Of a stretch of DNA of 64,000 bases, positions 9,869 through 18,483 are shown piece after piece; within the stretch, counting starts at the first letter, position 1; each line of letters begins with the position of its first letter. Source of the DNA: CAZEDK01 sp964511025 (GTDB taxonomy: Bacteria > Patescibacteriota > Gracilibacteria > UBA1369 > GWF2-33-10); the NCBI GenBank assembly GCA_964511025.1, contig CAZEDK010000001.1, positions 1 to 64,000 of the forward strand. The letters are read 5' to 3'. The position numbers were made by a program, and so were the translations under genes. The notes under the pieces are model-generated. The model made no database searches. It was not told where the DNA came from and saw only the letters and a program-made list of their open reading frames with translations.

Positions 9869-11593
9869 ATGGAAGCAGAAGACGCACAACATGTTGAAGA
9901 TTTAGCGTGTTATAGGGAAAATAACAATGAAAATTTAGAAAACATTGTTGATAAACAATTACAACAATTAGCTTACGAATTAGATTTTACCGAAATCAAC
10001 ATACAAAGTCTTGAAGATCACGCATCAGGAGAAACAATTATTGATGCAATACTTGATAATAAAGATTTAGCTGCATGTCTCCTTTCTCCAAAAAGTCTTC
10101 TTTATTTAAACGAAAAAAGACCCGGAATACTCATAGATATTTTTTCTGACGAAATAGATGACAAAGGTACAATGAAAATAAATTTTCGTGGCAATAATTT
10201 TGCAAAGAATAATCTTGGATATTTTTGGATTAGTCCCGGTATTAGTGAAATAGAAATTACAAATCCAAATGGTGACAAAATTTATGCGACAAGAGATACA
10301 TTATCAGGAGCTTTTTATAGAAAAAAGAATAAAGAGTATGTTCCGATGATAAATGGAGCAACAATACAAATAAAACAAACAAGAAATATTTCGCAAGCTG
10401 CAATTAATCAAGAAATACAAGACTTAATGCAAGAACATTCAGATTTTTTTGAGAATACACTACAAAATGAAACGCCTGAATATATTGAATTCGCAAAAAA
10501 AGTATTTGAAGTTAGCTTACTTCATGGAATTGATCCTTATTTGATGATAAAAATCATGGATAATGTTTATTTTGACGCGAAACAACAAAAATTTGGAGAA
10601 AGAGGGGCGTTAGAACTCATTGCAAATGACATAAATCGCATGTTGATAAGGTACAAAAAAGAAATACACCCAAAAAGAACACTTACAGCAGAACAAGAGC
10701 GAGAAAATTTCAGCAAATATTATTTAAGATTTTCCAGATTGTTTGGTAGAGATAACTTCAAAAGCACGGAAATCAAAGGGAATAACTCTTTTGCGCAATT
10801 TCAAAAATATCTTAAAGAAAGCGTATTATACGCAATTCCGCAAGAAGAATGGGAGAGCTATCTATTACAAAATTATGGAACAGCAGATTTAAGTAAAATT
10901 TTTGATGAAGAAGCTACGAAAATAAATCATCAATTTAGACATGAAAAGCTAAAAAAAATTGTTAGTATCCCAACATTGGAACAAATTTTAACAGATGAAG
11001 ATCATGAGCAATATCCGGAAAAACTTGCCGATTTAGCTTTGACTGATCAAGAATTAATAACAGTTTACAGAGCTTTTAGCGGAATTTATTTCACGGAAAC
11101 AACAGATAATTATCCAAAAAAAGGCTATGCGACTCTCGGTATGCCTACCAGACTTGTGCATATAAAAGGTATAAAAGGCATAGAAGGAACACAAATAGAA
11201 CTTGCAAATGCAATTGGAAGGCATCAGTTTTTTGGCAATCGGTGGGTCGAATTTTCACAACAAGCATTTGGCAGAGGCGTACATTTACCTGACCCTCTTT
11301 CACAAGACAAAGTAGCTTTTTATATGCTTTGTAAATATTTCAAACAACATAAAGATTTATATCCAAAAATGATGCAAAATGAACAAACAGCGATTAGATT
11401 ACTTGCCGCTGACTGGTATGGATACGGGATCAAAAATCCACCATTCGAAAAACGAACTTTGGAACTAATATCAAAAAAAGGAGTTAAGCAACTAAATAGA
11501 CAAGAATCTACAGACATGAGTCCTTGGGAATATACTGATCGAGTAATCACTAGAGGGATTCATCCACCTCAAAAGTTAAAAAAGCCCGCATAA
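9869..11593 (+). CDS. Hypothetical protein with possible lysozyme-like C-terminus (paralogue A)
   Basis: A 574-residue protein of no family I recognise, without a signal peptide. The middle part has a beta-rich segment (RPGILIDIF, then LSGAFY) followed by a helical segment (AKKVFEVSLLHGIDPYLM). The C-terminal part has LTDQELITVYRAFSG and then IGRHQFFGNRW near residues 449-459, which resembles the G-x-x-Q-F element of lysozyme-like hydrolases. The gene at 11705-13684 shows the same order of segments, so the two are probably old paralogues. The catalytic acid is less clear here; E in YFTETTD is one candidate. The lytic role is inference. Confidence 0.55.
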   Translation: MEAEDAQHVEDLACYRENNNENLENIVDKQLQQLAYELDFTEINIQSLEDHASGETIIDAILDNKDLAACLLSPKSLLYLNEKRPGILIDIFSDEIDDKGTMKINFRGNNFAKNNLGYFWISPGISEIEITNPNGDKIYATRDTLSGAFYRKKNKEYVPMINGATIQIKQTRNISQAAINQEIQDLMQEHSDFFENTLQNETPEYIEFAKKVFEVSLLHGIDPYLMIKIMDNVYFDAKQQKFGERGALELIANDINRMLIRYKKEIHPKRTLTAEQERENFSKYYLRFSRLFGRDNFKSTEIKGNNSFAQFQKYLKESVLYAIPQEEWESYLLQNYGTADLSKIFDEEATKINHQFRHEKLKKIVSIPTLEQILTDEDHEQYPEKLADLALTDQELITVYRAFSGIYFTETTDNYPKKGYATLGMPTRLVHIKGIKGIEGTQIELANAIGRHQFFGNRWVEFSQQAFGRGVHLPDPLSQDKVAFYMLCKYFKQHKDLYPKMMQNEQTAIRLLAADWYGYGIKNPPFEKRTLELISKKGVKQLNRQESTDMSPWEYTDRVITRGIHPPQKLKKPA

Positions 11594-11629
11594 AACAATA
11601 TTTCAAAAAAAAATCTATTAAAAATTCAC

Positions 11630-11665
11630 ACAGCTAATAGCTAATAGCTAACAGCTAACAGCTTA
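11630..11665 (+). repeat. Heptanucleotide array upstream of the 659-residue gene
   Basis: About five tandem 7-mers (AGCTAAT, AGCTAAT, AGCTAAC, AGCTAAC and a partial). They belong to the degenerate RCTRANA family seen at many boundaries in this window. The array runs to within seven bases of the extended -10 element at 11669, covering the -35 region. Confidence 0.8.
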
Positions 11666-11668
11666 TTA

Positions 11669-11677
11669 TGGTATAAT
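11669..11677 (+). promoter_or_regulatory. Extended -10 promoter of the 659-residue gene
   Basis: TGGTATAAT is a perfect -10 with the extended TG. The start codon follows at 11705. The -35 region is occupied by a heptanucleotide array, with no good -35 hexamer at 17-base spacing. Confidence 0.55.
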
Positions 11678-11704
11678 ACCCAGATTATTTTAAATTTTGC
11701 CACC

Positions 11705-13684
11705 ATGGGAGCTCCTGAAATTTCAAAGACCGAATGCAGAGAAACACCGCCAAGTAAGATTTTAGATATAATTAAAAATTCAAAAAGCGGTTTGGATTCT
11801 TTGAAGGCAGACGCTGAGAGAACCAAAGGAGAACTTGACACAAAGCAAAAAACAGCAGAACAGGCGGACAAAGCAATGGTTGAAATAATCATTGCAAATA
11901 AAGAACAGCAGAGAGGTAACCTCTCTGCTGATTTGATTTTTGAAATACAAAAAATAGAACCTGGAGCTGCAATAGAAATTTTCACAAAAACTCTTAACCC
12001 AGCCGATGGTGAATTTACACATGAAGTCATTTTTACAAGTGCCAATGCTGACGGCACTACAACCAAAAATCAATGGGCGGAACGAAAAATCGGACTTGCA
12101 ATGCTTGGACCATGGCAAAGCACATTTAGAACAAAAAACACTGACGGTATTGAAGAAGAAGGTGAAAGATGTGGTTTAACCGGGTCTTTTTTGGATGGGC
12201 CAAATTATATAGAAATTTTGGAAGGCTACAAAATCCCAAACCCAAATCTGCCATATAAATCCAACAAGTCTAAAGCAAATTTTGAAAAAGAATATCAAGA
12301 TAAAAAAACAGCAGCATTGACTCAAGCCAATACTTTCTTTGAATCCAGCCAAAATAAAACAGTCATTGATGATGGGACAGAAACTATGTCACAAATCTTG
12401 GACAAGCGCTGTGAAAATTCCACTGAAATCATAAAAAGAGTATATGAATTAGGATATTTAAATGATGTCGATCCGCATTTCTTACTTTCACTTTTGACAT
12501 CAAGCGAAAAAGGAGAAGAATTCAAAGATTTCTTAGATATAGCAGAGGGAGAAGAATTTGGACTTGAGGCGAGGTTATACTTGCTAATCAGAAGAATACA
12601 TATAGTTCAAAAAATCTATGAAGCAGGTGGCAAAAAAGCCTTTTCAGATGATTTGAAAATTTCCGAAGAATTTGCTCTATATTTCATTTCTAACTTCCTA
12701 GATCATGACAAAGATGAAACAAAAGAAAAAAGTTTAAAAATATTCGGTATATACAATTCAATCAGTCCGACAAATAAAATGCCTGACAACGTGACAGCAT
12801 TAAATAGATCTCTTGATGAATTACAAACCGCTCCAAAACCAGGAGAAAGGAGTGGTTATTTTGAAACAAGAGGCTACGAGAATGAAACGAAAACACTGCT
12901 TTTAAACAAAACCAGAAAAGAAAAAGATCTACAAACGTTAAAAGATATTCCTGAAAATACACCTATTAACCAATTAAGTTTTGTTGAACTTTGTACAGTC
13001 GCACGAGTTATATTCGGAGACGGACCGGGAGCACAATTGCTTATTGATGTTGACGAGCGATTTGGAGCTACCGGTAAAATCATAGCAACTGAAATAGCTT
13101 TGGCAAAACATGAAGGAGGATTTTATTTTGGCAGAGTAAATGGAGATCCAACCGTAGATATAAAAATGAAAAAATATCAACAAGATTTCGCTGAATATGA
13201 AAGAAAAAAAGCATCTGGCGACACAAAAGCCAAGCCTCCCAAAAAACCTAGAACAACTGATGTTAGTAGAGGAACTTTTCAGATATGGGGTGAAAACGAT
13301 AAAGGAAGCCTTCATCATTACAGAAAAACTTTTTGGGATGGAGTTAGATATGCGGAAAAAATTGGCAAACCAATAAAATTGAATAACGGCAGCTATGAAT
13401 TAAAAGCCGGCATATCAATCACCCCACAACCTATACCTGGCAACCTAAGTGCAGCTGACGTAGATTTAATAAGCCACCTAGGATATATCTACAAAGAACG
13501 CGGCGGAGAAACAAGATTTCAACAAATTGCATATACAGATTTCGCTCCACATAAAGATACTTATGTAAAATTTATATCTGATGGTATCCAAGGCGGCATA
13601 CCAAAAATTGGTTTAGATATGTACAACATGATGTATGAGAACGGCTTGGTTATCAACACACAAGGCATAGAATTCATGGATTAA
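11705..13684 (+). CDS. Hypothetical protein with possible lysozyme-like C-terminus (paralogue B)
   Basis: A 659-residue protein of no named family known to me. It has an N-terminal coiled-coil stretch (about 20-65) and a beta-rich region with EPGAAIEIF and LTGSFLDG, parallel to RPGILIDIF and LSGAFY in the preceding gene. A helical region contains KRVYELGYLNDVDPHFLLSLL. The C-terminal part has ALAKHEGGFYFGRVN (Glu at about residue 470) followed by SRGTFQIWG (about 521-529). That is the spacing and flavour of a transglycosylase or lysozyme active site, with the acid first and G-x-x-Q-I later. No signal peptide is visible. The cell-wall role is inference. Confidence 0.55.
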   Translation: MGAPEISKTECRETPPSKILDIIKNSKSGLDSLKADAERTKGELDTKQKTAEQADKAMVEIIIANKEQQRGNLSADLIFEIQKIEPGAAIEIFTKTLNPADGEFTHEVIFTSANADGTTTKNQWAERKIGLAMLGPWQSTFRTKNTDGIEEEGERCGLTGSFLDGPNYIEILEGYKIPNPNLPYKSNKSKANFEKEYQDKKTAALTQANTFFESSQNKTVIDDGTETMSQILDKRCENSTEIIKRVYELGYLNDVDPHFLLSLLTSSEKGEEFKDFLDIAEGEEFGLEARLYLLIRRIHIVQKIYEAGGKKAFSDDLKISEEFALYFISNFLDHDKDETKEKSLKIFGIYNSISPTNKMPDNVTALNRSLDELQTAPKPGERSGYFETRGYENETKTLLLNKTRKEKDLQTLKDIPENTPINQLSFVELCTVARVIFGDGPGAQLLIDVDERFGATGKIIATEIALAKHEGGFYFGRVNGDPTVDIKMKKYQQDFAEYERKKASGDTKAKPPKKPRTTDVSRGTFQIWGENDKGSLHHYRKTFWDGVRYAEKIGKPIKLNNGSYELKAGISITPQPIPGNLSAADVDLISHLGYIYKERGGETRFQQIAYTDFAPHKDTYVKFISDGIQGGIPKIGLDMYNMMYENGLVINTQGIEFMD

Positions 13685-13760
13685 TGAGACAGATGATAGA
13701 TACAGCTATAACAGAAGGGTAAAATAAAAATTTATGTAATCAGCGAAAAAAACAACCACA

Positions 13761-16700
13761 ATGAAACACAACTCTCCACAATACAGCATTTCAAAAGAAC
13801 ACCGCATAATCTTTAATTTCGAAGAGGACACACCTGAGCCAAGCACTGAAGATGAAGATCTACGAGATCTTATTAATGGCGAAACAAGTACACCGGCTCC
13901 TGACACAGCGGATGAGAGAGAAAAGCCAAGAAACAAAGAAAAACCAGTGTCAGGAATCAAAGCAATAGAAACTCATTTGCAAGAATATCAACAAAAAGTT
14001 CAAGACAGCTTTGATCTCGAATCAGAACTCAATCAACCACAAGATATAGCTTCACTAACAGAAGCGCTTTCTTCGTATGCAATCATGGTAGACGAAGCCA
14101 TGCCAATGGTTTTGGATGAAAACTGGGATAGAACTGTCGGAACATTGATTAATAGTCCACAATATGAAGACGCGAAACAATCAATTATTGAATCAATACA
14201 AGCTATAGCAGAAACTGATTTTGTAAGTGCGAAAAATATAAATATCTCTTTTGAAGGATTTCCTGATAGCGATCAGGGCCCTGACAAACCAACAATAACA
14301 TTAGAAATTACCGGACAGTCAGGGAAAAAATTCAATATAGAAATAGATCCAAATGAAAGCAAAGAAGCACTGCAAGATTCTATCAATTTAGCTAATTTGG
14401 AAAGCACACTCTCAGACAATGGCATAAGAATAAGAGAAATCAATCCTGCAAACAACAAAACTGAAATTGAAGCTGAAATATTTACAGATCACCCCGACAA
14501 AAGACTTCGTTTAACAATCGACAATCAAGGAAAAATCACTAACGCTGCGTTGTCTGGAGGTTCAGATTGCGATGATGTATGTAAAGAAACAATAGATACA
14601 GCGCTTAACAATCTAAAAGGTAAAAAAATCGAAGATATTTTCGGCAAATCATTAAATGACCTTAGAGATGCCGCAATGTTAGATACGGCTGAAAGAAAAA
14701 TAAATGGGAAACCGACAACAGCACCACAATCCGCAACAAAAGCAGCACGATCACGGCCACAACGACCTGCACCCAAACCAAGATCTCAATCGAAACCACA
14801 ATCTAGTCCATCACCTACCGCTCCAAAACAACCTCCACCAGCCCAAACACCACCTGCAGCAGAAGCACCGGTACCGACACCAACAGAGCCAGCACCTGTT
14901 GCTCCAGATGCCACTCCAACAGCAACAGTGACCCCAACACAAACAACAATTCCACCAAATACTCCAGCAACAACCCCACCAGCTCAACCAACAGCAGCGC
15001 CGACAGTTCAACCACCACAAGCTCCAAGCGCTGCTCCATCAGGTCAGAAATATGAAATCACTGAAGGCGAAGAGGAAGAAGAAAATGAATTTGCGGCATT
15101 AATAAGAACAGCAGGTATTTACCTCGGAGCTATTATAGAAGACATTCACAGCTATCAAATCGACAAGACTGCAACTACCAAGCTCAACGCAAGACTCGCA
15201 CTACCTGAACCTTTGAGTTATGAAGAAAAAAAAACTTTCGCGCTAGCTAAATATGGATTCGATGTCAAAATGACTCCAGCACAACTAGAAGTATTTCAAG
15301 AAAAAGTAAAAATAGATCGCTTTCTTGGAGGGGATCCATCAAAATTCTTCACAGAACCAGCCAAATATCAAGAATTTATTAAAGATCCTTCAAAAGTTCC
15401 AATTCGTGATTTTCTTGATACAAAAAAATTATATTCACATTTCCAAGGCATTAGAGATGAAGTCAAAGGTTCTGAAGAAAGTGGCCCAATTGATACGCAT
15501 CCAAAGAATCAAGCTCTGGAAGAATTATTTTTATCTATTATTTTAACAAAAAATGTCAAAGATGGTCCACAACCATTACTTGCAGAAGGCGTAACAAAAT
15601 ACCTTGACCGCATACTTCAGACCGATCCATATCTTGGACCTGACGGCAAGCCATTGACTGGCACAGCATTAGAAGACAAGAAAAAATCAATAGAAGGTAC
15701 AAATGGTCGCCAACCATTCTATCCATTCATGAATTTTTCAGACTACGAAAAACATACGCAAGGAAAAACACAAATAGAAACTGCTGAAAGAATTGCATCT
15801 CGCAGCTTGAATTTGGATACTTTGAATCCATCATCAGCAATTGAGCTAACTCCTAATGTGGCAAGGGTATTAATGACAATGAATGCGACAGATTTCATGG
15901 GATTTCAACATCGGTCAGCCGCAGAGGACTCAGGATCACAAGGAAGAGCCAACTTCGCGGCAGTAAAAAAACTCAGTATAGATTTTAACAATAGAATTGC
16001 AAATGGAAATATTAAGCTACCAGAAAAATGGGAAAATATGCATACAGGCGAAGGCATCAATCGTCGAAGTATGCTCAACGTTTCGCAGCTTTTTGGCAAA
16101 ACAGGATATATTGACAAAATTAGCTCATCAACAAGTACAAAAAAAGATCCTCAAGAAAGAATTTTTAATCCATTACCAAATAATTCTGATACGAATTTTG
16201 CAAAATTAAGAGAAGAAACTCCAATTGATGTGCTTATAAAAGATATAGAAAACATGCCTGCGGATACTTTTCAAACATTATTTGCGTTAACACCTGCGCA
16301 ACTTCTTGACTTCGCATTAGATGGCAAATTAAATCCGACAGATACCACAAAAGGAGAACCGGAAATACTAAAAGGCAAGACAAGCGAAGCTCCAATCCCA
16401 AAAAGTATAGCTAGATATTTGGTGATCAAATACATGGAAGCAAACAATCTCACAGGACAGCCGTTATCAAAATTTGAGGAAGCTAGCAAAGCCATCCCTT
16501 CAGTGCAAAAAATGGTACTGGACTTTAGCTCTAATACATATTTCCAAGCAATTTTCAAACCAATAGAAGCTATTGCGGCGCAAACATACTCGACTACTGA
16601 TGGTAAAGGTGCATCTATCAAGCCATACGGTGAAATGTTTGCAAATATGATCAAGGTTGTAAATCCAACAGCAGATAATAGTGATTTATCACCGCTACTG

Positions 16701-16865
16701 ATCAGTCAAGATTTTCATTACTTAGCAGCATCACTAGATCCAGACTATGATCCGATCACAAAAACTCGTAAATCAGAAGAAAAACCACCTGAAGTGGCTT
16801 CTCCTACAGAAGCGACAAAAGCAGCTCCTGACAGCGAAGCGCCAACAGAAAAATTTGATGAATAA
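13761..16865 (+). CDS. Large hypothetical protein with Pro/Thr-rich linker
   Basis: A 1034-residue protein that I do not recognise. Layout: acidic N-terminus (about 20-70); a folded region at about 75-300; an extreme Pro/Ala/Thr linker at about 315-425; a large helical region from about 440 to 1000; and an acidic, disordered tail. No signal peptide or membrane helix is visible, so export would need another route. The linker is typical of extracellular or periplasmic tethers. It is the largest member of the 9.4-17.5 kb cluster, 76 bases after paralogue B and on the same strand. Confidence 0.6.
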   Translation: MKHNSPQYSISKEHRIIFNFEEDTPEPSTEDEDLRDLINGETSTPAPDTADEREKPRNKEKPVSGIKAIETHLQEYQQKVQDSFDLESELNQPQDIASLTEALSSYAIMVDEAMPMVLDENWDRTVGTLINSPQYEDAKQSIIESIQAIAETDFVSAKNINISFEGFPDSDQGPDKPTITLEITGQSGKKFNIEIDPNESKEALQDSINLANLESTLSDNGIRIREINPANNKTEIEAEIFTDHPDKRLRLTIDNQGKITNAALSGGSDCDDVCKETIDTALNNLKGKKIEDIFGKSLNDLRDAAMLDTAERKINGKPTTAPQSATKAARSRPQRPAPKPRSQSKPQSSPSPTAPKQPPPAQTPPAAEAPVPTPTEPAPVAPDATPTATVTPTQTTIPPNTPATTPPAQPTAAPTVQPPQAPSAAPSGQKYEITEGEEEEENEFAALIRTAGIYLGAIIEDIHSYQIDKTATTKLNARLALPEPLSYEEKKTFALAKYGFDVKMTPAQLEVFQEKVKIDRFLGGDPSKFFTEPAKYQEFIKDPSKVPIRDFLDTKKLYSHFQGIRDEVKGSEESGPIDTHPKNQALEELFLSIILTKNVKDGPQPLLAEGVTKYLDRILQTDPYLGPDGKPLTGTALEDKKKSIEGTNGRQPFYPFMNFSDYEKHTQGKTQIETAERIASRSLNLDTLNPSSAIELTPNVARVLMTMNATDFMGFQHRSAAEDSGSQGRANFAAVKKLSIDFNNRIANGNIKLPEKWENMHTGEGINRRSMLNVSQLFGKTGYIDKISSSTSTKKDPQERIFNPLPNNSDTNFAKLREETPIDVLIKDIENMPADTFQTLFALTPAQLLDFALDGKLNPTDTTKGEPEILKGKTSEAPIPKSIARYLVIKYMEANNLTGQPLSKFEEASKAIPSVQKMVLDFSSNTYFQAIFKPIEAIAAQTYSTTDGKGASIKPYGEMFANMIKVVNPTADNSDLSPLLISQDFHYLAASLDPDYDPITKTRKSEEKPPEVASPTEATKAAPDSEAPTEKFDE

Positions 16866-16902
16866 GCTTTCATTTTGCAGCAAATTCCTCTAAAATCTAA
16901 AG

Positions 16903-16965
16903 AGAGCTGAGAATTTGAGAACTGACCTGCCCGAATTGGTACAGGCGGGGAACTGAGAGAAATCT
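16903..16965 (+). repeat. Heptamer remnants around a 28-bp palindrome
   Basis: AGAGCTGAGAATTTGAGAACTGA and AACTGAGAGAAATCTAAC are decayed heptamers (RCTRANA family). Between them, at about 16924-16951, lies a palindrome with arms CCTGCCCG and CAGGCGGGG. It is the inverse of one nested inside the 1363-residue gene near 36272-36297. The repeat fills the gap before the GTG start at 16985. Confidence 0.65.
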
Positions 16966-16984
16966 AACATTTAACACTTAAAAA

Positions 16985-17467
16985 GTGGATCCAACGACAA
17001 TATATACCGACCCGACACAAGCCATACAAAGCGTCTCCATCCAACAAGCAACGCAAACTCAAGGTGGTGGTCAGACTATTTTCATTAATTACGATGATCC
17101 TTATATTGCCAAATTTAAAATTCCTATCATTGTCAGAGACAAATATGCAGATCTGATCAAGCTGATTTTGGAAACGGAATCAATGAATGATCAAGAACGT
17201 TCATATTGGTTCCAAATTATGCCAATAATGACAACCGTGCAAATTGAGAAACTTCGCAATATATTAGTCACCGAAAAGCAACAACTACAAGCTCTCGACG
17301 CTAAATATGAAAATGAAATTAATAATTTAAACACAAAACATATCCAGCAGTGGAAACAATTCGAAAACAAAGAAAAACAACAGCAAATTCAAGCAAAAGA
17401 AGAGGCAAACGAAAAAGAAGAAGTAGCAAGCGAAGAGGAATTATTAAATCAATTAGAAGGAATATAA
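16985..17467 (+). CDS. Hypothetical coiled-coil protein, last gene of unknown cluster
   Basis: A 160-residue protein starting at GTG. An N-terminal Gln-rich stretch is followed by a compact region (FKIPIIVRDKYADLIKLI; YWFQIMPIMTTVQIEKLRN) and a long charged coiled coil (about 95-150) ending EEELLNQLEGI. There is no membrane segment. No family is recognised. It converges with the sortase gene, the two overlapping by 15 bases. A scaffold or adaptor role for the cluster is only a guess. Confidence 0.6.
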   Translation: MDPTTIYTDPTQAIQSVSIQQATQTQGGGQTIFINYDDPYIAKFKIPIIVRDKYADLIKLILETESMNDQERSYWFQIMPIMTTVQIEKLRNILVTEKQQLQALDAKYENEINNLNTKHIQQWKQFENKEKQQQIQAKEEANEKEEVASEEELLNQLEGI

Positions 17468-18214
17468 TAATCTTGCTACGTGAATCAATCTATTAGTATT
17501 TGTACCAATAGGAGTACATGTAATTGTTGTCAACAAATAATCATCTTCAGGCTGATTCAGCACTGAAACGTCATCAGGAGCAACAACCTTTTTTTCAATA
17601 ACCTCATAAATATATTTTTGCTGATTGTAATAAACTGTAATCTTGTCACCAATTTCAACATTATGCATGGAAGCAAAAGCATCTTTGAATTCACCTGGTT
17701 TCCATGAATAATATGAACTATGCCCAGTTAAAACAAAATTCCCTTTTTGACCAGGTAAAGCAGTCATGGGATAATGGACAACACCAGTTTCCAAGCCTTT
17801 TAAAATATCGTTTTGAAAAGCTTGAGTATCCGAATTGACCAAATTATCTGATGAGATGTCAATAATTGGCATATTTTTGAAAACTTTTGGAATAATCATT
17901 CTATTATCAGGTGGCGATATCTGCATGTCAAAATCAGCCATAGCAATATTTTGCTCCGGCTCAGCTTTATTTACTTCCAAAAGACCATCTTTATTCAATA
18001 CATTTAAATGATTTGAAAGAACAGTGTCCATATCAAATCCCAAAACTTTATAAAATCGAAAAGACAATATTTCAAAATACACAGAACCATACAAAAAACT
18101 AAAAATCACAACAAATGTAAAAACTGAAATTCCTATAAATCTCAAAAAAGCTTTTAAATGATTTTTTTTAAAAAAATTCTTAAATACTCCAAAGTAAAAT
18201 TTCCAATTATTCAT
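17453..18214 (-). CDS. Sortase family transpeptidase
   Basis: Membrane-anchored cysteine transpeptidase that links or cleaves surface proteins at a sorting signal. An N-terminal membrane helix lies at about residues 25-48. The catalytic triad is visible: His165 in LTGHSSY, Cys233 in TTITCTPIG, and Arg242 in TNRLIHVAR. The TxTC-TPxGTNTNR form resembles class D/E or CPR sortases. Length, 253 residues, is normal. No LPxTG-type protein is evident in the window, so the substrate is unknown; the convergent unknown cluster and the surface proteins downstream are candidates. Heptanucleotide arrays lie upstream. Confidence 0.9.
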   Translation of the reverse strand: MNNWKFYFGVFKNFFKKNHLKAFLRFIGISVFTFVVIFSFLYGSVYFEILSFRFYKVLGFDMDTVLSNHLNVLNKDGLLEVNKAEPEQNIAMADFDMQISPPDNRMIIPKVFKNMPIIDISSDNLVNSDTQAFQNDILKGLETGVVHYPMTALPGQKGNFVLTGHSSYYSWKPGEFKDAFASMHNVEIGDKITVYYNQQKYIYEVIEKKVVAPDDVSVLNQPEDDYLLTTITCTPIGTNTNRLIHVARLLYSF

Positions 18215-18237
18215 AAAACTTCAAAATCTTAATCTTA

Positions 18238-18352
18238 CAGCTAAAAGCTGAGAGCCCCAAGGGGGTCCCTTTGGGACTGAGAGAGCTGAGAGCCCCAAGG
18301 GGGGGGTTGGGACTGAGAGAGCTGAGAGCTGAGAGCTAAAAGCTAAGAGCTA
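18238..18352 (-). repeat. Heptanucleotide array with nested palindrome, sortase-relA gap
   Basis: Tandem 7-mers of GCTGAGA/ACTGAGA/GCTAAAA type. They are interrupted by the palindrome CCCCAAGGGGGTCCCTTTGG and by a decayed second copy at about 18293-18315. Bases 18246-18292 are identical, on the opposite strand, to 41270-41316. The array fills most of the 269-base divergent gap between the sortase and relA. Confidence 0.9.
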
Positions 18353-18483
18353 TTCTGTATATTATACCAAAAACTATTTAAATACTGTAATGAATACTCT
18401 TGCAAGAACTTTAATTTTCTTTGCTTATGATTTTTTTGCCAAAAATAGAATAAAATGATAACTTATTTAGCACACAAAAAAAT

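Noticed and set aside
14811..15039. Cys/Trp- and Leu-rich minus-strand open frames opposite the Pro-rich linker
   Set aside because: They are antisense shadows of the low-complexity CCA/ACA codons of the 1034-residue gene, with no start context or homology.
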